Assembly: GCA_008802785.1 (NCBI GenBank)
Contig: VUYT01000002.1
Location: forward strand, 868,001-932,000
Source of the DNA: Symmetrospora coprosmae
Lineage: Eukaryota; Basidiomycota; Cystobasidiomycetes; Symmetrosporaceae
Length of the DNA: 64,000 nt
Reading direction: 5' to 3'
In this document: positions 38,804-49,302 of the stretch, in pieces
How the letters are laid out: each line of letters opens with the position of its first letter
How positions within the stretch are numbered: the first letter of the stretch is position 1
Program-made: the position numbers and the translations under genes
Notes under the pieces: generated by a model
The model's input: only the letters and a program-made list of their open reading frames with translations
Databases searched by the model: none
What the model was told of the DNA's origin: nothing

Positions 38804-39386
38804 GCGCATCGAGCTTTCCAATCCCCTCGAACCGCCTTCCGCCACCAAAACCGCCCATTCGCCACTCGGCAAGTGGGCGGCACCTCCGACCTCTTCGCAC
38901 ACATACCACACACTCACGCTACATGAGCAACATCGCAAGCATACAGCAACATGCAAGAGCGACTCTCGTATTCTGCCGCTCGTCGCTGTTTCCCGCTTCG
39001 GTGGACCTAGACTTAGAGACTTCACCTCTGCGCGTTGTTTCTATCCCTCTTTCCCTTCCGTCACGGTCATTCTGTTACACGAAACGGTGCTTCTGGACTC
39101 GCTGCTGCTGCTATTGCCTCCGCCCTTCCTCCGCCCTTTATCGAACGCCATCCCCGGCTAACCGGATCCACCCGAGCGAACCTTACCAAACTGTGGAGCG
39201 CGAAGGGTTGTGCGAGAGCGTACGAGTCAGCCCCTGTGCTGTGCTGGATACACTATGGGCAAAGTCGCCTCGCGAACCGCTGGCGCGGTTCGCAGGCAGG
39301 CTCGCTAAGCTAGCTTTCGCTGTCCAGCTGAATGTCCGCAGGTCCCACGCTGACGTATTCGCAGGCGAGACGTGCGATACTCCACC
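38804..39386. other. Region between the AAC stop and the LRR-like gene
   Basis: It holds the AAC 3' UTR (38804-39158), the inverted terminal-exon copy (39159-39250), and about 135 bp of promoter for the next gene. No other coding signal was seen. Confidence 0.6.
39159..39250 (-). repeat. Inverted repeat arm B: extra copy of the AAC terminal exon
   Basis: Read on the minus strand this is the end of the AAC last intron with its acceptor, then an intact terminal exon encoding FGKVRSGGSG and TAG. The only two substitutions change Tyr (TAC) to Arg (CGC). The third stop base also differs. No upstream AAC exons accompany it, so it is a partial duplicate rather than a second gene. Confidence 0.95.
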
Positions 39387-41029
39387 ATGACGGAAGACCA
39401 GAGACTCCTTCAAGAGTATTTCAGCGCCAGCCGAACGACTGTGCTCCTTGCCTCTGCTCCTTCTCGTCAGGAGAGGTCGAATACCCTCCTCTCTCCACTG
39501 ACGTTTCCCCCGCAGAATGATTCTCTTGAGCCCGGCCGCCTCTCCTGCCGTCGCACAGATGCTGCTGGATGTCATCTTTCCCTCACCACCTGCTAGCACC
39601 GCCGTCAGCATCCCACGGAGCATCTACGACATCCATCTCAGCCTCCCTCTCGACGTCCATCTCGAACGCGAGCTCGACCACACATTCGGATTGTGGGGCA
39701 GCTGCATCCAGGAGCTCACCCTCTCCGACTTTCTCATCCTTCCCGGTTCTATGGCATTTCTGTGTGCCCTGACCCATCTCACACACCTGGTCTTCGACAA
39801 TGTGGAGAATGGGGCCGGCACTCAGAGCGCACTGAATGAGCATCCGCTACATGCTCCCCTCCTACTACTATATCTTCGCACTTTGCGCTGCATCTCCAGC
39901 GAAGATTGCACTCTCAATACCACTTTCTACAGCCATGCCAAGACAGTCAGCAAATCAGCAGTGCCGCAGCTGACCAGTCTATGCGTGACTATCAGTCTGC
40001 CCTGCCGTTAAGAGGACGAGCACCCTAGTCTACCGAAGTCGCGCAGCAGCAGAAGCTCGCCTACCTCGCAATCATCAATGAAGCTCTGGATGCGGGCATC
40101 AGCACATTCACCAGCGGCCTGCAGTCGCGCAGTCCGGAGGCGCTAGCGCTGGCAACCGGGTTGCGTGTCTCGCGCTTTCCTATGCCGGGTGCGCCGCTCA
40201 TTCTTCTACGGTCCGATGCCGCGAGCTCAGCCAGGTCTGTGCAACAGCTGGCACATGACTGATGAATCTGCGAGTATTGCAGTGTGCCATCGATGATTTC
40301 GTTGGAAGCGTACTTCCTTAAGAAGAACGAAGACCACCAGCGACCGAGAGATTGGGCGATCGAGGAAATTAACGCCAGCAAGACTCTTCTCCTGCACTCC
40401 GCATTCCTCTGGAGACACACAGAGAAAGCCCCACCGCATTTCCTGGCGTCGTTTGTCAGGCCGGCTCTGGAGCGAACGAAGGACTGGAAACGGGTGAGCC
40501 GCCCGTCCTCGCGCCGACCGAGATCTCGTATCCCGCCAGAGAAGGACTCAGTCGCTAACGTGCATCTCGACTCCTGACGGTTCGTGGACGTCCAGAGGAC
40601 TTCATCGTCACGTCCCTGAACATTCACAATCTGTCCGACCAGCAGGTCCTGACGGTCGCTAACGGCGGGCTCGTCGGCACAATCATTGCCGGCGCTGGGC
40701 ACATCTGGGTGACCAAGAACGTGGCCTTCAAGTTCGGGGAGGAAGTCGTGCACTGCAGTCAGACAGACTGGAAGATCTACGGCACCGTCCCAGAGTCGGA
40801 GTGGGACTCGCAGGAGTGGCAGCTGTTCGCCTATCTTGACACAGACGGAGAAGTCGGCATCGCTATCCTCGCGGATGGCAGGCTGAAGAACGGCCGAAAC
40901 AACGGTCGTGCCTTCGTGCGCACGATGTCCTTCCCTGGCATGAAGACCGGAGTCCAGGTCGTGGGCGCCATGCTGAAGGCCGCCGAGGTGCCTTCCGCAA
41001 AGGAAGCAAGGCCGGTTTCCCAGGTATGA
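39387..41029 (+). CDS. LRR-like protein of unknown function (about 462 aa)
   Basis: Five exons (39387..39475, 39516..39984, 40047..40234, 40283..40493, 40598..41029) total 1389 nt in frame, with introns of 40-104 nt. The first half has LRR-like or F-box-adjacent patterns: SIYDIHLSLPLDVHLERELD, IQELTLSDFLILPGSMAFL, LTHLTHLVFDNVENG, LLYLRTLRCISS and VPQLTSLC. The middle is charged (SMISLEAYFLKKNEDHQRP). The last exon forms a beta-rich domain (DFIVTSLNIHNLSDQQVLTV, GLVGTIIAGAGHIWVTK, EWQLFAYLDTDGEVGIAILADGR). I do not recognise it. The 3' end carries a tandem duplication that sets the stop. The donor of intron 2 (GTGACT) and the acceptor before exon 5 are the least certain joins. Confidence 0.6.
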
Positions 41030-41121
41030 AGACCGGTGCCACCCGTAGGATCGTCACCGATGAGGAGGTGCTGGGCGCCACGCTGAACGCCGCGAAGCTG
41101 CCCAACGCAAAGACAGCGTGA
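40931..41121 (+). repeat. Imperfect tandem duplication at the 3' end of the LRR-like gene
   Basis: A unit starting TTCCCTGGCATGAAGACCGG at 40931 recurs at 41017 as TTCCCAGGTATGAAGACCGG, and both continue into GGGCGCCA..CTGAA..CGCAAAG. The copies are offset by 86 bp, not a multiple of three. The first copy therefore runs into a TGA created inside the second, while the second is open in another frame to 41121. Confidence 0.75.
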
Positions 41122-41245
41122 ATTGCCCATTACGCCTTCTGCCTTATACGTAGCATGAGCGAATGCTGACTACGAGATGCTTCTGCTTTGCACGCCACAA
41201 CCTCCGAGCCCCATTGGAGTACAAGAAGCATTCGCTATCGACTGG

Positions 41246-44200
41246 TTAGCTGGCGTACTTCCGCTCAACGAACGCCGGCGCCATATCACCCAGCAGATCA
41301 AAGAACGGTCGCTCGACGATGACGAGCTCTCCGTCGGCAGTGAAGTCCAGCAACAGGATGGGCTGGTATTTGTGCGAGACGACGACAGGCGTCTTCTTAT
41401 ACCGCCCTAGGAGGGCCGGCTGATTCTCCTCCTCCTCTTCCTCCTCTTCGTCGTCGCTCTCCTCTTCAGCTCCGACGCGCCGGCGCTTGCTCGATGCTGC
41501 GCCGCTCGCAGACGGCACCTTCATCTTGCAGAGCCACGTCGCGCCGTACGCGAGGAGCGTGTCCTCCCTCTGCGCGCCTAGGATGGGAGTAGGGTCGAAA
41601 GCGAGGCCGAGCATGGGCTCGCGCAGGGTAGTGAGTGCGCCACTGGCCGCCTGCGAGATGCCCTTTGCCCACGACGGGATGCTGCGCTTCTCGACATCGA
41701 AGAACTGCAGCGTGTTGTTGGGCAGGGCGACGGCCAGGATGGACGGGACGGAGGGGGAGAAGGCGAGTGCGCTCGGGGGCAGCTCGAGCGAGGGGAGCGG
41801 GGAGTGGTACTGCAGCGAGTCGAGGTTGAAGACGTGCAGGCGGCACGCAGAGTCGGCAGAGACGAGCCACTGGCCGTCCGAGCTTGTAGCGAGACACGCA
41901 ATGCTTGAGATCACGTCGTCTTCCGTATCTTCGTCGTCGTCGCTGCTCTCGCTGTCTAATTCAGACTCATCGTCTGCATCACCATTCGCTCGCTGAGCAG
42001 GCAGACCCGCAACGGTCCGTCCGGTATTTTGGCGGCTCCCGAGGCGATGCTGGTTGAACACCCGCAGCACGCTCGCTTCCTCCGAGCTAGACTCGGGAAG
42101 GCTGACGACGACTATCCGGGCGCCAATGCCTGTCGCCAGGACGAGGCGGCTCGAGTCTGACGTGAAGTGCAACTGCGAGGCGCCGAGGTCCCGTTCGAGT
42201 GCGCTTTGGGACGTCAGGGCGGCGGTAACATCGTGGCAGCGACGTGCTCGGTATGCTCCGTCGGCCTGCACACGCGGAGTGATGCAAAGCCCGACTCTCC
42301 CATCAGCCTACATCCAGGCACGCACTGGCAAGTCAGTGGAAGCCCACTCACCCCCTGCCTGAGTCGGAAGACTTTCGTCTCTGACAGGTCCGACACGGCC
42401 AACCATCGCCCGTCAGGCGAGATGGCCGACGCGACGAGGTTGGTCTTCCCGCTGAGCTCCATCTCGAGGACTTTGCTCCATCCGTCTGTGTCTGCTTGCC
42501 CTGCAGTTCCCTGCGCCTGCGGCAGGGCCCACACCTCGACCTGTCCGCTCTCCTTTCTGCACACGACGAGCCTTCCTTCTCCGGCAAGGTGCGCGGGCAT
42601 CGACCGTTGCGGGATGTATGCGCTCTTGCGCTGGAACGACTCGGAGAAGAGGGTCGTGCTGCTCTCGCTGACGGGGTTGGGGAGGCGTGCGTGCGCGGGG
42701 AGGGTGGCGGCGGGCGAGTAGATGAGGCTGAAGTCGAGGCCGCCGGAGATGACGACGGGGACCTTGCTGCTGCTGCTGCTTTGCACTGGCGAGCTGGAGG
42801 GGCTCAGCGTGTATGCGGGCGAGACGGCGAGTGCGCGGACGTCGTGCGAGTGCATGCGCTTGCTCGTGCTGAGCACCCAGCGCCGCTGTGTCTGCGTCTG
42901 TGTCTGCTTTTGTGAGCGTTTCCCCTGTGCATGTGTGCGCGGCGCCTCGATGTCAAGCAGCTGGATCTGCGTCGTCTTCTGGTCGACCCCGCTCGCGTAC
43001 ACGGTGCGCCCGTCCGGGCCGAGCGCGAGACAGAGGATGTCGGCCCTGCTGGCCTGGCAGCTCTGCAGCTGCGTGCCCATCCTCGTGTCCCAGAATTTCA
43101 CGTTGCCCATGCTGTCGCCCGACACGGCCGTGCCGTCTCCGAGGAGCGCGAGGCACCACACGAGCGTGTGCTCGCCCTTCACCTTGTCCGTCGTCATGCG
43201 GTGCACGCACCGGCCCGAGCGCGCGTCCCACACGCGCACGGTGGAGTCGGCGCAACCAGTGACGAGGAGCGAGTCCTCGTACCTCGCCTCCTCCTCCTCC
43301 TCCGCGTCTGCGCTCGCGGCGTCGCTGGCATCTCCGTCCATCCCGTCGTCCTTGGTCGTGTTCGCCGCCTGCTTGCCCTTGGTCAAGCTGTTTCCCTTCG
43401 TCGTCGGCACAGGCGTCCGCTTGCCCCACGCCAGACTGAGCAGGCGCGTCTTTACGGCATCGAACTTGCGGACGTGCTCGAGCTCGCCGTCCCAGAGATC
43501 GAGCAGGCGGACGGCGCCGTCGTCGCAGCCGAGGGCGAGGGTCGTGTGCGTCGGATTGGCGGCCATTGACCAGATCGCGCCGCCCTGGGATGAGATTGTG
43601 CGCTGCACCATCACATATGTCAGCCTCACTCTGGCCAAACGGAGGAGAAGGAGAAGAAAGAGGAGATGAGGGGAACGCACCTTCACATAGCCCAGCCCGC
43701 CGTCGGCCCAGTCCCACTCCCAAAGGTCGCTGCCCCCACCGCTGCTGAAGAGCCTCGGCCGGCTCCTGCGCAGTTTCAACAGTTCGCGCGCCTGCTCGGC
43801 GTCGTCGAACAGGTCCTTATCCGAGTCGGAGAGGATGACCTGGTGGGTGAAGAGGAGGTGCTCTACGCGGGACGGCCGCGGGGATGCCAGTTTCTGGCGT
43901 CATGCAAGACGTGAGAGAGAGTGAAGTCAGTATGTCTGCAGCAAGGGCAGAGAGAGCGCGAGCCCGCGCGCACCCGTTCGAGGACCCATCCCTGCCTGTT
44001 CCCTTTTGCGTGCTCCGTGCGCTTCTTCTTTCCTTTCGCAGTGGATATCTGCTTCTGCCCGCCCATCCCGCCTATCCATGTATAGATCTCAATGTCCCCA
44101 TTCTGCCTTCCGACCGCGAGGATCTCTCTCCCCTGCGGTGAGTCGATGGAGGGGAGGTACGGGTAGTGGACTGCGGGATCGTACGTGCATGGCGTGAGTG

Positions 44201-44372
44201 CGATGGAGGTGATGGGCGAGGGCGAGTAGTCGACGAAGCGGATCCGGTGCAGCGCGGCCGTCCTCGTCGCGGTCGATGAAGATGGACCAGCTGATGCTGA
44301 TGCCGATGCTGATGCCGATGCAGCTGCTTGGAGGTGCTCCCCCTCCGCATCCTCAAAGTCAATGTCCATCAT
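41246..44372 (-). CDS. UTP4: UTP4 (cirhin) WD40 protein of the small-subunit processome
   Basis: Start at 44372 (MMDIDFEDAEGE), stop at 41246, with a few short introns. The first blade shows the UTP4 signature ALHRIRFVDYSPSPITSIAL with REILAVGRQNGDIEIYTW. Then come DLWEWDWADGGLGYVK and classic WD repeats (ISSQGGAIWSMAANPTHTTL, LALGCDDGAVRLLDL, LLVTGCADSTVRVWDARSG, AVSGDSMGNVKFWDTRMG). The second propeller spans MHSHDVRALAVSP to ALAFSPSVPSILAVALPNN. The end VIVERPFFDLLGDMAPAFVERKY matches the family's conserved C-terminus. Acidic loops (EEEEEE, SSDDDEDTEDD) are inserted between blades. UTP4 is a tUTP/UtpA subunit that binds the 5' external spacer of pre-rRNA in the nucleolus and couples rDNA transcription to 18S maturation. 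Confidence 0.92.
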
Positions 44373-44725
44373 CGTGGCTCTATGCTCTGGAGTGCAGTCC
44401 TTCTGATATGTGAGTGTGGATGGATGTCGTCAGAAGAAAGCGTGCTCGCCTGTAAAATTCGCGGGCTCGTAGCCTCGACGGTGGCAAAACACGGTCGCAG
44501 CGGCTTCGTCGAACCGGGCTGAGCTTCTCAGATGAATGAAGCCATGCACGATAGACTGGCCAATCTATTGCATTGTGCAGCTCTGCTCATATATGCGCCA
44601 TATCCTCTGTTGTCGCTGTTTCCTGCATCATCCTCGACCTGGCCTGCCCCCTATTCTCAGCACGGCACTGCACGGGATGGATGGACGCGTCTGTGCTCTG
44701 TGCAGCTCCACCACTAAGAGAAACA
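44373..44725. other. Divergent promoter region UTP4 / coiled-coil gene
   Basis: These 353 bp lie between divergent starts. Nothing else was seen apart from T-rich and CT-rich stretches near the plus-strand start. Confidence 0.4.
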
Positions 44726-47700
44726 ATGGCAGACAGCAGCATACTGAGCGTGTCAGAACAGGGTCCCGCTGCTGTTCAGCTGCCCGCATCGGCATCAGCG
44801 TCGTCCCTCCTCGACGAGACAGAGCCCGCCGTCCTCCTCCAGGACACGACAGCCGTCCTCAGCGGGGAGGGAGAGGCAGAGGCAGAGGGAGAGAGAGGCA
44901 ATGGGCGAGGGCAAGCGGAGCAGCACGAACAGGAACAAGGAGAGGACGCTCTTGCCACCCCACTGGACGACGGAGTGACTTCTCCTCCTGCTGTGGACGA
45001 GCAACCCGGTGAGTGGACGTGTGCGGATGTGCCTGGACGGCGCGCTGACCCTGAACCCGGATACAGACACGGTCAAGGCCACACCCCGCCCAGAGGAGAC
45101 TGACAATGACAAGGCAGACAACAAGCTGCCAACCAAGACACCCTTCAAGCCCGCTGGCGCTGCCGGTGCTGGCGGTCCCATCCGGCGACCCCTGGGCGCA
45201 GGAACAGGTACAGGCACAGGCACAGGTGCACGCGCCGCCGCCGCCGCCGCCGGGCTCAGGAAACCAGGAGCGCCCGCTACAGCGACAGGAGCAGGAGCAA
45301 GCAGCAAGAGCGCAGTCTCATCTTCCGTCAAACCTACAGCTACGCGCACCGTGCCAGCACCAGCGACAGGTGCGCGAGCGGGGACCGTCGCAGCCGCCAA
45401 AGCCGCCTTGAACGCAGGCGGTCCGACCGCCACCCGCGCCTCTGGCCTGCCGCCCCGCACAGCAGGTGGCGGCGCTTCTAGTATTGCGTCAGCCTCAACT
45501 AGAGCAGGGCCAGTTGCGCGTCAGCCGCCATCAACGAATGCAGCGGGAGCGGGGACAGGGACTAGGCAGTCCCTCGCACCGACCACCCTCGCGCGCCCGG
45601 GTGCAGCCCGCCCAAACCCCGGTACAGGCACAAGCAGTACAAGCACATCGTCCGCTCCGCTCAAAGCGCGCCAGACGTCAACGAGCTCGACCGTGACTGG
45701 TGCTCGACCCGCAGCTGCAGCTACGGGACCGGGAGGCGTAGGCAGCGGAATCGCGCGTCCGGCGACTGCCGCGTCCAACGGGACCACTGCAAGCGCGGGC
45801 AATGGTGCACCCGGACGCACTGCTACGGGCACTGGCGCGCCTGTGCGTGGTGTGAGTAGGACCACGCCGGGAACGAGGAACATCCTAGCCAGCTCGACGA
45901 GCAGCGGCAGGACGGCCGCGTCGAGCTCGTCGACAGCGTCAAATGGGACTGCGCGCGGGAGTGCAGGCGCGAACGGCGCATCGGATGCGAAGGTGCGATC
46001 TGCTCTTTCCGCGTATACTCCTCCTTCGTCTCACCAGCTGACAAGGTCGCGTATCGTACAACGTGCTCCGCGTGTGTGTGTGTGCGTGTGTCGCAGGTCA
46101 AGGAGCTCGAGAAGCAGCTAGCGGACAAAGATACCGAGATCAGCGCCCTCTCGTCCCAGATCGCCGAGTTGCAGGGTGCCGCCTCGTCCGCTGCGGAAAG
46201 CGCGTCTGCGCAGGCCGAGCACACGGCCGCGCTCCAGGCGCAGCTCGAGGCGCAGACGGCCGATCTCGAATCGCTCAAGGCGCAGCAGGTGGAGCTTGAG
46301 CAGGCGCTCAGGGCAAGCCAGGGAGAGCGCGAGGCGCTGAAAGGGAAGTCGGACGCGCTCGGCGAGGAAGTCGCGCAAGCGACGGCGGACCTAGCTGCTG
46401 CGCGCGAGAAGGAACCCGCGTCCATCGAGAATGCGACAGCAGGCGAGGGGGAGGGGGGGAAGACGGGAGAAGAAGCCGACGCGTCTGCGCAGCTCGCCCC
46501 GCTCGAGGCGCAGATCCTCTCGCTGCAAGCACGCACCGACGCGCAGGAGGCGGCGCTGTCCGAGGCGCGCGAAGGCCTGCGCGAGATGCGGGACGCGGCG
46601 CTCGCTTCCAAAGAACGGCTCATGGAGCTCGAGCGCGCGGGGGAGGGGCATGCGAGTGAGCGGGCGGAGCTGCAGGGCGCGCTGGAGCGGGCGCGTGCGG
46701 AGCTCAGCGAGGCGGGGACGCAGCTGCAGGCGAGAGACGCAGAGTCCGCTGGGCGCGAGACGCGGGTCGGGGAGCTGCAGACTGCACTGGAGGAACTCCG
46801 GGCAAGCATGCAGCGGCAGAGCGAGAGCGCGGCCAGCGAGCTCGAGCAGCTCAAGCGCGCGCACGGGGACGCTCTCGATGCGGTGGAGAAGGAGCGCGCG
46901 GAGGCCAGCGACGCGCTTGCGGAGCTTCGGACGAATGGTCTGCCTGGAGCCGTCGAGGAGGCGCGGAGGGAGGCGGCGGCGGATATGGATGCGCTGCGCG
47001 CGGAGCATGTGGCTAGGCTTGCCGAGCTGAAAGAGCGGCACGCGGTCAAGGACGGCGAGGCGGAGAGGGCAGCAGAAGAGGCCGAGAAGGAGCTCGCTAA
47101 GGCCGTTCGTTCAGCCGAGAAGAAGGCAAGACAGACTGCGGAGATGTTGCAAGAGAAGCTCGATGCTGTCCAGAGGCAGCTGGACGACGCTGGTGCAAGA
47201 GCATCGCAGACAGCCGAGGAAGCCAGCAGCGCACAAAAGGTAGGCTGTCGCTTCGCCTCATCCGACAGGAAACGCGAGTGGTGCGGCTGATCGCGCTTCC
47301 GCATCCCGTGCGTGCATACAGGCAGCGGAAGAGCGCTTCGCTGCGCAGTTGGCAGCCGTTCGATCAGAGCACGACGAGAAGACCAAGGGCGCCTACGAAG
47401 CGGCTCGAGCAGACGCAGATGCTACGCTGCAGGCTGAGCTGCGCGCGCTGCGGGAGCAGTCCGCGTCGAGCATCGAGCAGCTGCGCGCTGCGCACGCGGC
47501 GGAGATGGAGAGCGCGCAGAGGGGGAATGAGAGCCTGCTTGCTGCGAGTGCTGGTGCGTTCCTCTCCCTCACGCCTGCATGTACACTCTGCTCTTCTGGT
47601 TGAGACGTGGAGGCTGACTGGGCTGTACGAGTACTCGTAAACAGCCCGACTCGAGAGCGAGCTGAGCGCGCTTAAAACAGACCTGGACGCTACGCGCTCC

Positions 47701-48529
47701 GACCTCGCAAAGAGCAAAGCAGCGCAGCAGGAGCTCGCGGCGTCGCTCGCTAGCTCGCAGAGTGCGCTCCAGGCCTCGTGTGAGGCTGCATCTGCCGCAG
47801 AGGACGCGCTGCAGAGCGCCAATGCTGCGCTCGTTGACGCGCAGGCGCAGGCCGGCGGACCGAGGCGCAATGCGGATGGGGACGCCAGCGACGGGCACGA
47901 CACGTCCGAGCTGCTGCACGGCGAGCTCGATACGGCGCTCACGGAGCTGTCCGAGGCGCGCGATGCGCTGGCACAAGCTGAGGAGCGCGCGAGGGCGGAG
48001 CTGGCGGCTGTGCGAGGGCACCATGATTCCGAGCTGCAGAGCGCGGCGGAGGAGCGGGTGCGCGTTGAGCGAGAGCTGAGGGCGGAGATTGAGCGGGTCA
48101 AGAATGGGGCAGAGGCGCAGCTTGCGGGACTCCAGGCGGAGGTGGCCAAGCTGCGCCTCAAGGCGGAGAACGCCACTTCGCCCGCGCTCGCGCCTGCGCC
48201 TGCGCCTGCTGCTGCTACAAATGGTGAGGCTAGCGGAGGGGTGGTCGACAGGCTGCGCGAGGAGCTGCGGCGCACGGCGCTCCTCCTCGAGAGCGCGTAC
48301 CGCGAGAAGGACGAGGCGGTCCAGGAGCTCCATCTAGCGAACACGAAGAAGATGTCGGACCAGGAGGCGGCGCACCAGAGGGACCTGCAGGCGCTGCAGG
48401 AGCTCAACATGAATCTGCAGACGGAGCTGGCGAGTCGGTGGGTCTCTCTGCTTCCTGATCATGTCGAGGCGAGCAGCGCGTTGGCTGGATCATACATCGA
48501 CTGACGCGGTCGCTGCTTGCAGGTCGTGA
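44726..48529 (+). CDS. Long coiled-coil protein with low-complexity N-terminus (1127 aa)
   Basis: Six exons (44726..45008, 45067..45992, 46097..47239, 47322..47553, 47645..48437, 48523..48529) sum to 3384 nt, in frame. The last coding exon gives only the final two codons and stop. Residues 1-95 are acidic and Ser/Gln-rich. Residues 96-400 are Ala/Gly/Thr/Pro/Ser-rich and basic, including GTGTGTGTG. From VKELEKQLADKDTEISALSSQI to the end the protein is a nearly continuous coiled coil (Ala/Glu/Leu/Arg heptads), broken by Gly/Pro linkers near TNGEASGG. A basic disordered head with a long rod resembles cytoskeleton, spindle-pole or Golgi tether proteins; nothing in the rod identifies which. The acceptor before exon 3 is preceded by a GT microsatellite instead of a pyrimidine tract. 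Confidence 0.85.
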
Positions 48530-49302
48530 GCATGGGTGCAACCCGTGCAGGTCGAGATGGCGCCGGTCAGGAAGAGCAGTAATCGTCAGTAGTCCACCTC
48601 TTCAGTTATTCGTTTTAAACGCAGCCATCGACGCAGTAAAAGCGAGAGTCGTCGCTTCGCAACGCAACCTCTTTCCGATCTTCCTTTCGCGATGCGACAG
48701 CCTGCCAACGTCCAGCGATGGCACTGCGCGGTCACCGGCGATTGATGCGCGCACGATTGTGTGCACTGCGCTGCGACTCAATGACCCGCAAATTCTACAA
48801 GCTGATCTGTGGGACTCGGCAGAGGATGGGTCCGAGTCGTGCGCATAGCTTCTTACAGCGGAGGTAGCACGCGACGGCAACAGACAGCGGTCATGGACGA
48901 CGCGGGAGGCAGTAGTCCCGACTGCGTTCGATAAAGCTGTCGTTTGGCGTGCATCTCACGAGTATTCTGTGTCTGCGAAAGGCTCGCGGCCGAGCTCGGG
49001 TGGACATCCACCGCCTCACCCAAAAGGCTGAGAAATGGAAAATAGGGGTAAGGGCGGGGATAAGCACGCGACTGGGACCATCTTATCCTGCTCTTGCACG
49101 AGAGAGGGACAACAGCGTCGACTCTGCATTGCGTACACGGACATATCAGAACAAACAGTCCTCCTCCCTCCCCTCCTTTCCTGTGCGTGAGATCCCAGGC
49201 ATCCCCCTTCCGAGCGGCCTGATCCCGAACTGACCGGCGACTCACCCGAATATCGTCGGGCTCGGTCGACAACGACGTCCACCCATAGATCAGATACACG
49301 CG
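48530..49302. other. Intergenic region
   Basis: This is 0.77 kb between plus-strand genes. A minus-strand frame of about 90 codons at 48602-48880 has no domain and no spliced context. I see no RNA gene. Confidence 0.45.

Noticed and set aside
39159-39250. Possible second ADP/ATP carrier gene on the minus strand
   Set aside because: Only the terminal exon and the end of the last intron are copied; no other carrier exon exists on that strand.
40012-41029. A separate gene starting after TAA 40011
   Set aside because: A 62-nt intron (39985-40046) in phase joins it to the upstream exons, the total is a multiple of three, and no ATG starts the frame, so one gene is simpler.
45823-47304. 493-codon minus-strand frame across the coiled-coil gene
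   Set aside because: Ser/Ala/Cys-rich shadow of Glu/Ala/Leu/Arg codons on the plus strand, where splice sites and a coiled-coil rod support the real gene.
47364-48410. Minus-strand frame of about 350 codons
   Set aside because: Also an antisense shadow of the coiled-coil exons; no domain and no consistent splicing.
48602-48880. Small minus-strand gene in the spacer before YHM2
   Set aside because: About 90 codons, no motif, no neighbouring exon, and antisense to the presumed 3' UTR of the coiled-coil gene.
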